Below, piece after piece: positions 24,654 to 36,522 of a stretch of 64,000 nucleotides of DNA. Source of the stretch: Ceratobasidium sp. AG-K (lineage: Eukaryota; Basidiomycota; Agaricomycetes; Cantharellales; Ceratobasidiaceae). The stretch spans positions 620,001-684,000 of the forward strand of contig JAWNGF010000016.1 in NCBI GenBank assembly GCA_037039685.1, written 5' to 3'. The translations under genes were made by a program, and so were the position numbers. The notes under the pieces are model-generated. The model made no database searches and was not told the origin of the DNA. It worked only from the letters and a program-made list of their open reading frames with translations. Numbering within the stretch: position 1 is the stretch's first letter; every line of letters begins with the position of its first letter.

Positions 24654-24752
24654 AGTTTTCATCCAAAGTGGAATGTAGCAGCAACTGATATTCAAAATCC
24701 ATCAGCCAGGAACCTACAGGAACAGATGGAAGAAGCAAGAAGGGAGGCAATA

Positions 24753-25289
24753 TGTCACAACCCTCTATGCCAGTTGACCAACATCCATGTCCGTTTGTGC
24801 CTTATAGGCCTCAAGCTGCCTTAGAGGCTATGTTACCATATGCTAAGTTGCTAGTGCAACCTTAGCAACCTTATGACAATGGCCTGGGGCCCTCTTTGTG
24901 TTTATACCATGGGCTAAAGGCCTGGTGGCTTAGTTGCACTTGAGGGGAGAGATGACATGGCAAAGCAAGCTGGAGTAAGTCCATGCTTGCAAGCCAGTAT
25001 ATATAGGCACAGGCATAAATGCCTCAAAGTTGTATGATACATTATGTGGCCAATCAGGTGCCATGCTCAGTCAGCAAGTCACAAAGACCTTCTAGATGGA
25101 AGTTCTACAAGGTTGACCTTTCCAAAGGAAAGATCCAGAAGACACCTCAGCCACATGGGCTGTGGGACAAGTCATCCATTCACCTCATGAAACAAAGGAG
25201 AGCACCACATCTATGTATATTGGGTGCTTAAAATGCTGAGAGTCCCAGTCAACAGGCAGAGTTGTTGTCGTCATAGATGGGTCACAACA
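24753..25289 (-). repeat. 3' LTR of G4 (family 2)
   Basis: 537 bp. The minus strand reads TGTTGTGACCC to GGTTGTGACA, partner of 46729-47266. The polypurine tract lies at 25290-25303 (minus AAAGGGGGGGCAA), directly before the LTR start. Confidence 0.92.
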
Positions 25290-25299
25290 TTGCCCCCCC

Positions 25300-26480
25300 T
25301 TTAGGTTGGGTGTAGGGGACTGCACATGACTACTTTTGTGCAATCCATTCCTTGATTGCAATCCAGCCTTCCCATTCTGCTAGCGCCCTCATGTCACCTT
25401 AAAGCTGCTTGTTACAAGCATTCCACTTGGCCTGTTTGAAGCCTTGCTCTTGTTGGAGCAAGTGTTGTAGCACCTGGGTGCATTGGCACTCTTGTTCAAT
25501 GAGGTGGGCTTGCTCTTGGTTGACCCATTCCTGTTGGCACATGTTGGATCAGTGCTTGAGTTGCAGGGGGGAAATGATTCCCCTTTGGACAGCCCTGTAG
25601 GCCTCAAGCACCTGCTCATCACATGGCATCTGGTCCCAGGCAGGGGCTGGGGGAGTCTCTCAAGGTCTTGCTTAGCTTCAGCAAGTAGCTGCTTGATCCA
25701 TCCTTGCACTTGTGCCACTGCCTTGTTGAATTGTTCTTCCAGAAGGAGGCAGTTGGTGGGGATCTCAAGGAGAGGGGGCAAGTCATTGCCTGCAGGGGAG
25801 GGGACAGGGACCATGGGCACAAGGGGGGTCCCAGAGGACTGCTGCATAGGAGGGTTGGCTGGTGGGAGCTCCCCAAAAGGGGGCTGGGTAGGTGTTGGGA
25901 TGGGGCAGGGTCCCCAAGTTATTTGACTACCTATGGCCAGCTCAACAGCAGGCCACTTGTTGTTGGCTTTAGTGGTAGTCAGGGGCCATGAGTAGGTGTC
26001 AGTTAGGAAGGGGTTAGGCATACCTGGTTTGGGCTTAGGGATTTGATCACCCATCCTGACTTGGTGTCCAGTTCTGCCCACATCCAGGCAACTCTGTCCT
26101 CCCACTGCTTGGCTATGTTGTGAAGGTGGGGGTCCTTGACCCCCTTCCACCATCCATCACTGTGCCACTTATACCCTGTGTTGACATTCCAGGTGTTGGT
26201 GCTTTTGAGGACCACATTGTGGACAGTGTGGATGATGCAGCCCCAGCAGGTATACACTTTGTGCCACATGATTGCAGCTTGGTCAAAGGGCTTGGTTTCT
26301 GGGTTGCCAACCCAAAGGAGCACCCCATAGTTAGGGAGCTGCATTGATAGTTTGTCTTTGAACCACCTAAGGGGTCCTTGTGCCTTGATGGGGATGTACC
26401 CCAGTCCACAGCCTGGGTCAAGGAGCTCAGCAAGCTCCTTTGCCTCCTGGAACGTTCAGGGGGCCATGTTGCAGTTGCAG
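25300..26480 (-). pseudogene. G4 third ORF after the chromodomain, Trp- and Pro-rich, unknown
   Basis: Minus strand, between chromodomain and 3' LTR. The first part (about 26440-26000) is Trp-rich: 'YGVLLWVGNPETKPFDQ', 'MWHKVYTCWGCIIH', 'YKWHSDGWWKG', 'VAWMWAELDTK'. The second part (26153-25389, 254 codons open) starts Gln/Pro-rich and contains 'NKAVAQVQGWIKQLLAEAKQ', likely helical. A frameshift separates them. It occupies the same place as the Trp-rich ORF of G3. I do not recognise it and see no membrane segment or known domain. Confidence 0.45.
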
Positions 26481-26484
26481 AAGG

Positions 26485-27950
26485 CATACTCACCAGGCCC
26501 AGCAAGAGAGGCCACAGCTGAAGGCCAAGGTGGAGGCATTGGCCCTGTGGGCAGTCCAGATGGTGGCCTTGGAGACTTGGACAGCATGCATGTTTGAGTA
26601 GAAAAAGATTGTTGGGTGTGGTTGGGCAAGCTAGTTAGGGTGAGCTGACTAGGTGGAGCAATGATTCCTGCTGCTCTCCCCTTGGTCTTTTTATCTTTGG
26701 TCAATTTTGTATTTGGAGGTAGTGGTGCCAATGGGAAGTCCTGGAATTTTCTCAGAAGGTCAGTCATTTCAGCAAACTTTTCTGCCTGTTCTTCTGTGTC
26801 TTCTTGGGTGCTATAGCTCTTCCATCTGATGAAGTACTTTAGCCCATCAAGGTCTTGATACCATCCTACAATCATCTTGACTTTGTATTCTTCCTCCCCT
26901 TCTTCTGTTATTATTGGCAGCAGTTGGGGTTGGTTCCTCCCAAAGTATGTGTCTCCCTTGTATCATGAACACATGTTTGTGTGGAAAACATTGTGTTTCT
27001 GCAGTGATTTTGGGATTCCAATATCATAAGTGAGTGATCCCATGACCATTGTTATTTGGTATGGTCCTGTTTCCTTGTCATCAAGTCCCTTGATGGGTTG
27101 CTTTGTTTTGAAGTTCTTTGTAAGGAGCCACACATGGTCCCCTTCCTTGTATTGTTGTTTAGGGTTGTATGGTCCTGTTTCCTTGTCATCAAGTCCCTTG
27201 ATGGGTTGCTTTGTTTTGAAGTTCTTTGTAAGGAGCCACACATGGTCCCCTTCCTTGTATTGTTGTTTAGGGTTTCTTTGTTGATTCTGTGATATTCCAT
27301 CATTGCTTTTGTTTCCTCCCATATGGAGCTGAGATCTTCTGTCCACCAGTTTGCTTCTGGTGCTTTGGTGATATATTCTTCCATGGTCCATTTGGGGTTC
27401 TTTCCAAAGACAAGTTCAAAGGGGGTTTTGCTGGTTGTTTGATAAATGTGGCTGTTATGGCAAAATTCCCCTATTGGTAGCCATTTGGCCCAGTTGTGTT
27501 GACTGTAGTTGCAAATTCTTAGGAAGCCTTCCAGCCATTTGTTTGTGTTTTCTGCTAGCCCATCTGTTTCCAGGTGATAGCTTGTGCTGAAAGTAGGGTG
27601 TATTCCTAGTCGCTTGTACACTGCTTCTAGGAAGTGTGACTTGAAGGTTGTTCCCCTGTGTGACACTGTATTTTTGGGGAATCTGTGGATTCTCCATATG
27701 TGTTGGACAAAGATCTCTGCAAGTTGCTCTAAGTTTGTTGCCTCATTACAGGTGATGAAATGTGCCATCCTTGAGAAGCAACCAATTACTACTAGGATGC
27801 TATCCTTTCCTTCTGATTTGAGTAGTTTGACAATGAAGTTGTATGTGATGTCTTCCCAAGGTTTCTCAGGGATGGGCAATGGCTTCAAAGGGACTGATTG
27901 TTTGTGTCCCTTCCCCCTTTGGCATGCTTTGCATGAGTTGACATATCAGT
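26485..27950 (-). pseudogene. G4 integrase core, GPY module and chromodomain
   Basis: The core begins near 27888 ('KPWEDITYNFIVKLLKS'). The first catalytic Asp is Asn (TAC AAC), the second segment is 'SHRGTTF' (Asp to His) and the Glu is kept ('DGLAENTNKW'). The host-factor-like C-terminal part has a GPY module ('GLDDKETGPY') that, together with upstream residues, is duplicated in tandem (27061-27274). The chromodomain is at about 26900-26750 ('MIVGWYQDLDGLKYFIRWK', 'STQEDTEEQAEKF'). A frameshift lies between the module and the chromodomain. It is dead by its catalytic residues alone. Confidence 0.85.
27061..27274 (-). repeat. 108-bp in-frame tandem duplication inside G4 integrase
   Basis: Two head-to-tail copies with a period of 108 bp, starting at 27061 and 27169, identical as far as I can read. 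Each encodes 36 residues running from 'NPKQQYKEGDHVW' to 'KETGPY'. The frame is kept through the junction. Confidence 0.95.
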
Positions 27951-30180
27951 TGACTTGTGCTTTCCTGCCTGGTCAGCAGTATTTTCTTGATATTAATTCA
28001 AGTGTTCTGGCTTGTCCTTGGTGTCCGGCTATTGGACTATCATGATATAGCCTTAGGATATTCAGTTGTTGGTCTTTATCTTCAGGGACAACAATTTTCC
28101 CTTGGTACCAGGGAAGGTTTTTGTTGTACTCATAGTCCCTTAATTGTTTCTTCACAATTGGGGGAAGGTCTCCCCTCCCCTTGACCATGGTTATTGGGGT
28201 ACTAAGGTTTCTGTCCTTGTCTTGTCCTTCTTTGATTTCTGATATGGTATTGACTCCCAGGGCAGCTGAAAATCCTTTGAAGGTTTTGGTGGGTATCATG
28301 ACCTGCTCTGCATTAGTTATATTGTTGTAGTTGCTTCTTCTTGATAGTATGTCTGGCTTTGTGGACATTTTTTCTGGCTGATAGTGTATCTTGTAGTTGT
28401 ATGAAAATAGTAGTTGGTGCCATCTGCTGTGTCTTCTATTGAAGATCCCTGTATTGCCCAGTAAATGAGGTTCAGTGATCTGTGTAGACAATTAGTGGAA
28501 GCTTTGTTCCTTCAAGATGTATATGCCAGTTGGCCAGGGCTTTGATGATGGCTAGAAGCTCCTTGTTGTGTGTGTTGTAGTTGAGTTCAGCTGGTTTAAA
28601 TCCCTTGGATAGGAAGCCAGTTGGGTGTAGATAGCCATCCAATTGCCTCTGGGACAGTATTGCTCCCATTGCTACTCCTGAAGTGTCTGTCTCCAGATAG
28701 TATTGCTTTGATTCATTGGGACGTGCAAGCACTGGTTCTTCTGATATGAGTTGTTTTAGTTCATCAAAGGCTTTTTGATGCTCCTCATTCCATTCCCATT
28801 TCTTGTCCTTGTGTGTCAATTGTGTTAGGGGCTTGACAACCAACAAGAAGGATACTACAAATCTTCTGTAGAAGTTGGCTAATCCTATGAAGGACTGTAG
28901 TTGTTTCACCATTTTGGGTATTGGCCATTCCTGGATTGTTTTGACTTTGTCCCTGTGCAAGGAGATTCCATGTTCATATATGACAAATCCTACCCAGTCA
29001 GCCTGCCTTCTGTAGAAGTGGCATTTCTTGATGTTCCTGTATAGGTGGTTTTGTCATAGCCTTTCTACAACTTCCCTCACATCCTTTGTGTGGTGTGATC
29101 TTCCTCTGGATATGACAAGGATATCATTGATGTAGACTACAACTGATATTCCTTTCATATCCCTGAAGATATGATCCATGTATCTTTGGAAGGTGGACAG
29201 TCCATTCTTGAGTCCAAAGGGCATTACCTGATACTCAAATAGGCCTTCTGAGGTTCTGAAAGCAGTCTTCCATTTGTCCCCTTCCTTTATTCTGATGTTC
29301 CAGAAGCCTTTCTTCAAGTCCAGGGTAGAAATGAAGAGTTCTTCCTTTGTTTCTTCTCCTGTTTTCTTGAAGATGTTGAGTAGCTCCTCCAGGAGCAGTA
29401 CAGGGTACCAATCAGCTTTTGTTATGGCATTCACCCTGGTATAGTCTACTTCACTCCTTAGGTCTGGTTGGTTTGTCCAGGTTTTAGGGCTTTTTCTACA
29501 AAGAAGGTTCTGGCAGCAATTGGGGATTCGCTTGGCCTGATCCTTCCTGTAGTCAATTCTTCTTCAATTGTTTATTTCAAGGCTTCCTGTTCCCTTGGAG
29601 AGAGTGGATATGCCTTTCTAGGTTTTGGTAGATCTGCTCCTTCCATGAGATCAATTGTGCAATCCCATTCTTGGTGCTCAGGTAGTTTAGCATATTGCTC
29701 TTCATCAAAGATGTCTGCATAGTCCTTGAGTTCTTCTGGTAGTTCATGTAGTTTTACTGCTTTCCCTTGTATGGCAGTGTCTTGCCAGTTGATCTGGAAG
29801 GGAGACCATGTGATATCTGGGTTGACTTCTTTAAGCTAAGTCATTCCCAGGATCATTGGTTGAGTTCCTGTTGGCATGCAGTAGAGTTTCTGTTTGACGG
29901 TTCTTCCCTCTAGTTTGAAAGTGACTTTTGTATGGAAGCGGATAGTTTCTTTTTCTGTTTTTCTGTTGATCATTTCCACACATCTTGGTGTTTGTAGCTC
30001 AATAAGTGGGAGATTGTTTCTCCCAGCATATTATATATCCATGAAGTTTCTAGTAGATCCTGAGTCAATGAGTGTTGGTGTTTTGTCTGTGATTCCCACT
30101 ATCTTAGTGTATACCATAGGTGATTCCTTTGAGACTTTGCACTAATATACATTTGATAGTGGTACTTTCTGGGTATTGCT
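27951..30180 (-). pseudogene. G4 protease, RT and RNase H, broken
   Basis: The protease near 30075-30040 reads 'LIDSGSTRNFMDI', with an intact D-S-G-S. RT covers about 29570-29050: 'TLDLKKGFWNIRIKEGDKW', 'YQVMPFGLKNG', and a catalytic box Y-I-N-D where D-D is expected. RNase H runs 28960-28470 ('KQYYLETDTSGVAMGAILSQ', 'THNKELLAIIKAL', 'YTDH'). The linker and integrase zinc region follow to 27950 ('AGHQGQARTLELISRKY'). There are stops at about 29053, 28470 and 29580, plus frameshifts. Confidence 0.85.
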
Positions 30181-30203
30181 AGACACAGTGCTAGGACACC
30201 TAT

Positions 30204-32660
30204 CTAGTTTTCCCACTTGGAGGTGGTTGAGGTGACTTCCTCAATTGCAGTGGTTACCTCTGCTGCTTTTCCCTTGATTGGCTGTTTCCCTTTGTGTTGT
30301 GACCTGTCCCGCCCTCTGTTCTCCTTCTGCGGACTCGTGGCTTGTATCGGCGCCTTATGCGCCTCTTCTGTATAGTTGTGCCCTCTCCCTTGTTTAGTGA
30401 GGTGTATGGATGATGTGTCACCATGAGTCATATGACTCATGCTGTTTTCTATTGGCTGGCCTGCGCAGCCCCCTTTATGACTCAGACTTTGACTCAGACA
30501 AGTGACTCATGTATGTACTATGACTCACTTGCTTTCTGAGTATATATACTGGCTTGCAAGCATGGTCATCCCCAGCTTGCTTTGCCTTGTCAACTCTCCC
30601 TGCAGTGTGTGATCAAGAGGCACTTGGCTACTTAGCCACTACAGCAGCCACTTGGGATCTGGAGCTAGGACTTCTACTTAGAAGCTAGCGATTTCCCTTA
30701 GCAATTTAGTCTACTTAGACTTATTGCTCACGGTCAACAAGGCAATTAGCAGTCGTCAACTCTACTACTTAGCAGGTTGCGACACTTTGTCTGTGTAGGT
30801 CCACCCTGATTGGCAATGTTTGAGCATGTGCCCAGGTTTCCCACACTTGATGTGTAGGTTTTCCTTCTTTCTGCATTCTGTTTCTTCATTTGGGACTTGG
30901 ATTAAGTCTTCCAATTTTGATGTTCCTTGATGTTTGTGTTGGTCCCTTCCTTCCCCTTTGTCTTGGGATTTTGATGGGTTCAGCCTTTTGCCTTCAAGTG
31001 CTAGTTGCATCCATTTGTGCAGGGATCTTGGGTGTTGCCATTGTAGTTGCACATTTCCTCCCTTATGAGTTCCTGTTTGATAGTCTGTTGGAGTCCATGC
31101 CTGAAGTGGGCAATGAGCACATTGTTGTTCCACTCTGTGTCTTGCTGGAGTAGCTGGAAGTCTGTGATGTATTTCAATACTGCCTTGTTCTGGTAGAATT
31201 TCTATAGTTTACTCTTGGCTTCTAGTCATTTAGCCAGGTCCATCCATTGTTTGATGCAAGCAGTTTGGAGTTCTTCCCAATTGTTTAGCCATAGGTGTGG
31301 GTGCCTATCATTATATGCATTCAGGGCTGGTTGTGCCCCATTTGCTGGTTGTCCTTCCTTCTTATTGATCAAGAAAGCAGCGATTTTTTTTTGGTCTGTG
31401 TTGTAGTAGGTTTCATTGATGCAGAAATATGCCTTCATTTGTGAGAGGAAGGTTTCTGCAGCTGTTCCCCTGGTGCTGTCAAAGGGTTTAGGCATTTTCT
31501 GTTTGGAGGTTGATCCTCCTCCATTTCCTCCTTGGGTTTGGATGATGATCATTCAATATTGTTGTTGTACATGGTGTCCTGACTGATTTTTCACATGGAA
31601 GGATGGAGTGGATGGAGAAGATGGTGAGCTTAGTGCTCTCTGGGATCCTCTTCCATGCCCTGCAGGTTGGGGCAGTGGCATTGGCAGATTTCTTGGAGGT
31701 GGAGTTTGTCTGCTTTTCTCTGACCTCCTCTCATCTCTATCTTCCATTTGTTGCTCACCCATTGCTTCTACATCAGCCCCAATCTGATTGGCTTCTGCTT
31801 CTACATCAGCTATTTGCTGAGTGACAGCAAGTAATAGCCGTCTGTGGTCATCAGCCCAGACTTGCTCTTCCCATTGTAGTTGTTGCATAGTTGCTTCCAT
31901 AGTTGCCAGTCTTGTATTTTGCCCCTTTATGGAAGCTGTGATCCAAGCTTGATGTCTGCTTGAAGTCCTGTCAATTTGTTCCATTGTATTCAGTGTGGTG
32001 ATTCCCTGATTCTGGATCCTTGGGAGGACATTTTTGATTGTTGTTATCCTTTTGAGGAAACTATTGACTGTGCCTTCTGTCCTTCTGCCAATTTGTTCAA
32101 GGATCTGCAAATAGTTAGTATTTTCCTCCCTTTATGTGACCCACCTTTGTTCAAGAGATTCAATCCTTACTGACATGATGGCATTGTTTTCCATGTATTC
32201 TTGTTGTATCTCATCAAAGATGGCCTGGAGGACTTCTACCTCTCTTCCATGGGTATTGACAATTGCACTTTGGCACTGTATGTTTTTCTCTATAGAGGCT
32301 GTGTCAATTGAGCCACTGGCACTTGTAGCAGAAAGTGCTCTTGGCAACAGTACTGAGGCTGGATCTCCTTCTGCATTTGCAAGAGTAGGGATACAACTCT
32401 CTTTGTTATGGAAGGGATAGGGGGAAGGGACAGAGCTTGTACCATCAGAAGAGTGGGACATTATTGAGAAGGTAGAGCAGATATTTGTACCATTATTCTG
32501 GGTTGAGAGGGTCCTGGGGTAGGATTCCTCTGTTCCCTTCTGATTTGTATTGTTCATTGAGCCACCAGTGATGCAACCATTGGTACCCCTACTCTAAGAG
32601 GGGCTGAGAGGATTTTGATTGCCCCTGTGTTGGTGGTGCTTTCTGTGGTTGGTATCACCA
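30204..32660 (-). pseudogene. G4 gag, interrupted by a solo LTR
   Basis: The N-terminal part is at 32557-31560. It has Ser/Thr-rich stretches, then long helices ('RLATMEATMQQLQWEEQVW', 'QIADVEAEANQIGADVEAM') and a Pro-rich linker. The capsid-like part is at 31550-31230 ('KPFDSTRGTAAETFLSQMK', 'YFCINETYYNTDQKKIAAF'). The nucleocapsid is near 30870-30800, with one knuckle in 'CGKPGHMLKHC' whose first Cys is missing upstream. The solo LTR at 30295-30784 falls a few codons later, and gag ends in the 'STTSKWEN' tail at 30204. G5 cuts the element at 32681. Stops and frameshifts occur throughout. Confidence 0.8.
30295..30784 (+). repeat. Solo LTR in G4 gag, TSD CTTTG
   Basis: 490 bp, TGTTGTGACCT to GGTTGCGACA, plus orientation, opposite to G4. 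Perfect target duplication CTTTG at 30290-30294 and 30785-30789. It has TATATATACTGGC and then CCAGCTTGCTTTGCC, as in the family-2 LTRs. It holds more CpG than the surrounding G4 sequence, suggesting a more recent arrival. Taking out the LTR and one copy of the duplication puts the gag codons on both sides in one frame. Confidence 0.93.
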
Positions 32661-32681
32661 CTATTGTTGGAGATGCATTAT

Positions 32682-33072
32682 TGTCCTTACTTGACAATTA
32701 GGTAGCTAAACTTATAGTTAAGAAGCTCAATTGCAAATGTGCAAGAGCTTAAGGAAGTGCAATGTTTAGATAGATATATGAACTTGGCAAGTCCTATGGA
32801 AAGGAGGTCAAGCTGTGTTGTTAACAGGCTTGCCCTCCAAGCTTATATACATGAGAGTGCACTGCCCTGTATCAACAGAGGCAACATGGGAAATCCTTAT
32901 CTGTATCAAATACATGATCCAATTCAATATGACTTGGCTTATCAGAAGCACCACAAATTGCCAAAGGAATGACAGATAGGTCACATGATCTGGACAAGAT
33001 AATTGTACCAAAAAAGGAAAGTGTCTTGGAAAAAAGATATAAAACCGGGATGAATGTCATGAGGTCATAACA
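32682..33072 (-). repeat. 3' LTR of G5 (family 3)
   Basis: 391 bp. The minus strand reads TGTTATGACC to AAGTAAGGACA, partner of 39116-39506. The polypurine tract is adjacent at 33073-33083 (minus AGAGGGGGTAA). Confidence 0.93.
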
Positions 33073-33082
33073 TTACCCCCTC

Positions 33083-36000
33083 TCAAGGTTGATGTTTCTT
33101 GGGGAACCTCTTGTGGAAGTTGGCTATGGCTTCTGCTGCATTCTTGACAAAGCATACTGGTTCCCAAGAGTTATGCTCAACACCATAGTCCTTCCATTTG
33201 ACAAAGTATTCCCATTTTTTGTTCTGTTGATGAACATTTAGAATTTCCTCAACTTCCCATTCTTCTTCTCCTTCTTTTGTGATGATTGATGGAGGTTGAA
33301 TGGGAGCTCTATTGTGGGGGTCGTCATGGAATTTCTTCAAGAGGGAAACATGAAAAATGGGATGTATTTTCATAGTATGTGGCAGTTTGAGTTTAAAGGC
33401 ATGTGAACCCATGGCCTGGACTACTTCAAATGGGCCTAGTTGCTTATGACTCAATTTTCCTGATGGTCTGTCTGTTTTGATGTTTTTTGAACTGAGCCAC
33501 ACTTTATTGCCAACCTCAATATTTTCTGGTGCTCAATGATTCTGGTCATAGAAATATTTCATTCTTTTGTTAGCTAATGCAAGAGCTGCTTTAACTTCTT
33601 CATATCCTTGTTCTAAGAATTTTGCATGTTTGTCTGCAGCTGGGACCAAATTTGAACTTATTTTGGTGAAGGACATTCTTGGATTATAGCCATAACAAAC
33701 TTCTAATGGTGTTTTTCCAGTGGCAGAATGACCTATTGTTATATGCAAATTCCACCATAGGTAGTAGCAAAACCCAATCATCTTGTAGGTGACTTGTATA
33801 GTGCCTTAGGAAGACTTCTACAACTTGATTTAGACATTCAGATTGTCCATCAGTTTGGGGTCTGTAGGCTGTTGAGAAAGTGGGTTTAATATCCAAACAT
33901 TTGCATAAGTGTTGCATGAATTTTGCCACAAAGTTTGTCCCTCTATCTGAAATGGTAGATCTGGGTAGTCCAGGCAGTTTCCATAAATAAGTCATGAATA
34001 AGTTTGCAATATCAATAGCTGTGGCATCTGAATGGGTTGGGATGTAATGTACCATTTTCAAGTGGCAATTGACTACTGTTAGGATTGCATCAAATCCTTC
34101 TGACTCTGGGAGACCTGTAATTAGGTTGAAGGTGATATTTTCCAATGGTCTTTCAGGTATCTGTGTAGGTTTGAGTAATCCTATAGGTATTTGATTTGTG
34201 GGCTTTGATCTGATGCAGCTGTTGCAGTGGGTAACATATGAATTGACAAATTTCTTCATAGAAGGCCAAATGTACATTTGAGAAACAAGTTCCAGGGTTT
34301 TATATTGTCCAGGGTGTCCTGCCATTAACAAGTCATATCTTGATTCCAAAATAAGTTTTTGGATGTGATTGTCTTTTGGTACCAAGATTTGGTTCTGGTA
34401 ATAGAGTAACCCTTCCTTGAGATACCATTGTGCAACTTTTTCACCCTTCTGAAGTTTCAAGAGAATCTCTTTTAGGTGTGTATCCTCATATATTGCTTCT
34501 CCAATGAGGTTATTGATTTCACTGTCAGGAGTTATTGAAGCAACAAAAAGTTCTGGTTTCAGGAGGACTTGCTTCTCTACCCCCCCTTCAGGTTGTAGGT
34601 CGTACTGTCTTGACAAAATATCTGCCTTCTTGTTTTCTGAGCCTGGGTGATAAATAATTTGGAAGTTGTAGTCCACCAAAAAGTTAGACCACCTTATTTG
34701 CCTTTTGTTCAACTCTTTTGACTTTGAGAATGTTTCCAAGTTTTTGTGATCTGTTATGACTTGTACCAGCAGTCTTGTTCCTTCCAAAAGGTGGTGCCAT
34801 TCCTTGAAACCCCTGATGATTGCTAACAGTTCCTTATCAAATATGTCGTAATTTTGCTTTGCTGGTGACAGGCTCTTTGACAGGAATGCTACTGGGTGTA
34901 ATTGGTTTTTATTATCCTTTTGAGACAGGATAGCACCTGTGGCATAATCTGAAGCATTGCACCCTAGGAAGAAAGGCTTTGACTGGTCTGGGTGTGACAA
35001 GAGTGGTGCTGATGTTAATGCATTTTTGAGGTTTTTAAATGCCTCCTTGTCTTTCTCTTTCCATTCCCATGGTTGTTCCTTCTTTAAGAGGTCATATAGA
35101 GGTCTTGCAACATTTGCAACAGCTGGGATAAATTGCCTGTAGAAGTTGACAAAGCCTAGGAATTCTTGTATGTTTTTGACATTCCTTGGCTCAGACCATG
35201 CTAGTGTTGCTGTAACTTTAGAATGGTTGACTTCTGTACCTTTATCAGATGCAATGAGACCTAGGTATCCTACTTTGTGCCCACTGAATGCACGTTCAGG
35301 GAGGTTACAGTACAATCTGTGTTTTTGGAGCTGCCTAAGCAATTCCTTCACCTTTTCTGGGTGTTCCTTTTCATCTTTTGGGAAGATCAGGATGTTGTCA
35401 ATATAAATGATGACACATATGTCTTGCAAGTCCCTGAATATGCTGTTCATCATATCCTGGAAGGTTGCTGGTGCGTTGCACAGTCCAAAAGGCATGACTT
35501 TGTATTTGAATAGTCCATACTATGTTTTAAAGGCTGCTTTCCATTTGTCTCCTTTTCTAATGCGTATAAGGTTGAAGCCTGACTTAAGGTCCAGTTTGGT
35601 GAAGACTTTTGCTCCTTGAAGCTTCTCAATGAAGTTGTTAGTCAGGGGCAATGGATAAGTGTTTTTCTTGGTCTTGCTATTTGCATCCCTATAATCCACA
35701 ACCTATCTCCATTCTTTGAATGTTCCATCATCCTTTTTCTTTGGGACAAAATGGACAGGTGACACTTGTGGGGAGACAGATCACTGGATTAATCCATTTT
35801 GTAGCATCTTTGTGATAGTTTCTTTCAGGACCTTGTCTTGTTCCATATTGTGACTCTATACTGGGCCATGCTTTGGTTTTGCATCTGGAAGCCAATCTAT
35901 TTTCATATCAAATTCTCTGTGGGAGGGAGTTTTGCTGCCTCTTCTTCAGAGAAAACTTTGGCAAATTCCAAGTATTCTTCAGGCAGCCCCCCTAGTCCTG

Positions 36001-36346
36001 ATGCTTGGATAATTGGGCTTGAATCAAAGCAATTTTCAACACAGTGCCTTGAATTGAATTGAATTGTCATTTCTTTCCAATTTATGGAAGGATTATGTCT
36101 TTTCAGCCAGGACATGCCTAGCACAATGCTATGTCTGCCAATGTCCACAATATGACAGTCCAAAATTTCCTTATGCCCTTGGATTGTGAATTTGAGAGAT
36201 GTGTAATGAGTGACTAGTCCTGAGGAAACCTCTCTTCCATCAATAACTTTTAATTTTTTAGGGGTGATGTGCACTTTCTTGGGTAAACACATGGTAGAAA
36301 CAAGTGTGTGAGGGATAAAACAGGATGTTGCACCACTGTCTATCAT
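33083..36346 (-). pseudogene. G5 pol: protease, RT, RNase H, integrase, chromodomain, with breaks
   Basis: The protease at 36346 onward has an intact active site, 'MIDSGATSCFI', and 'GRHSIVLGMSWLKRHNPSINW'. The RT N-terminus (about 35890-35500) is broken by stops. The long run 35495-33684 begins 'MPFGLCNAPATFQDMMNSI' and contains the catalytic box Y-I-D-N. RNase H is present ('KPFFLGCNASDYATGAILSQ', 'FDKELLAII'), as is the integrase zinc region ('AGHPGQYKTLELVSQMY', 'CNSC'). In the core the first Asp is replaced ('ITFNLITGLPES'), the second kept ('TISDRGTNF') and the Glu kept ('DGQSECLNQ'). The C-terminal run 33502-33083 has a GPF module ('KQLGPFEVVQAMGSH') and a chromodomain ('EEWEVEEILNVHQQ', 'YFVKWKDY'). 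Confidence 0.9.
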
Positions 36347-36522
36347 TGCGGATCCTTCAAATGAGCAAGGATTAGAACTGGATTTTTTATCAGGAGTACT
36401 AGCTAACAGAGTTGCAACAAAATGGATATTGAATTGTGGTTTATTTGATATTAATAATGTTTCACAGATTTTGTTTGCATTCTGTATATCAGCCAGTATT
36501 TTGCCCAGAACAGTCCTCCTGT

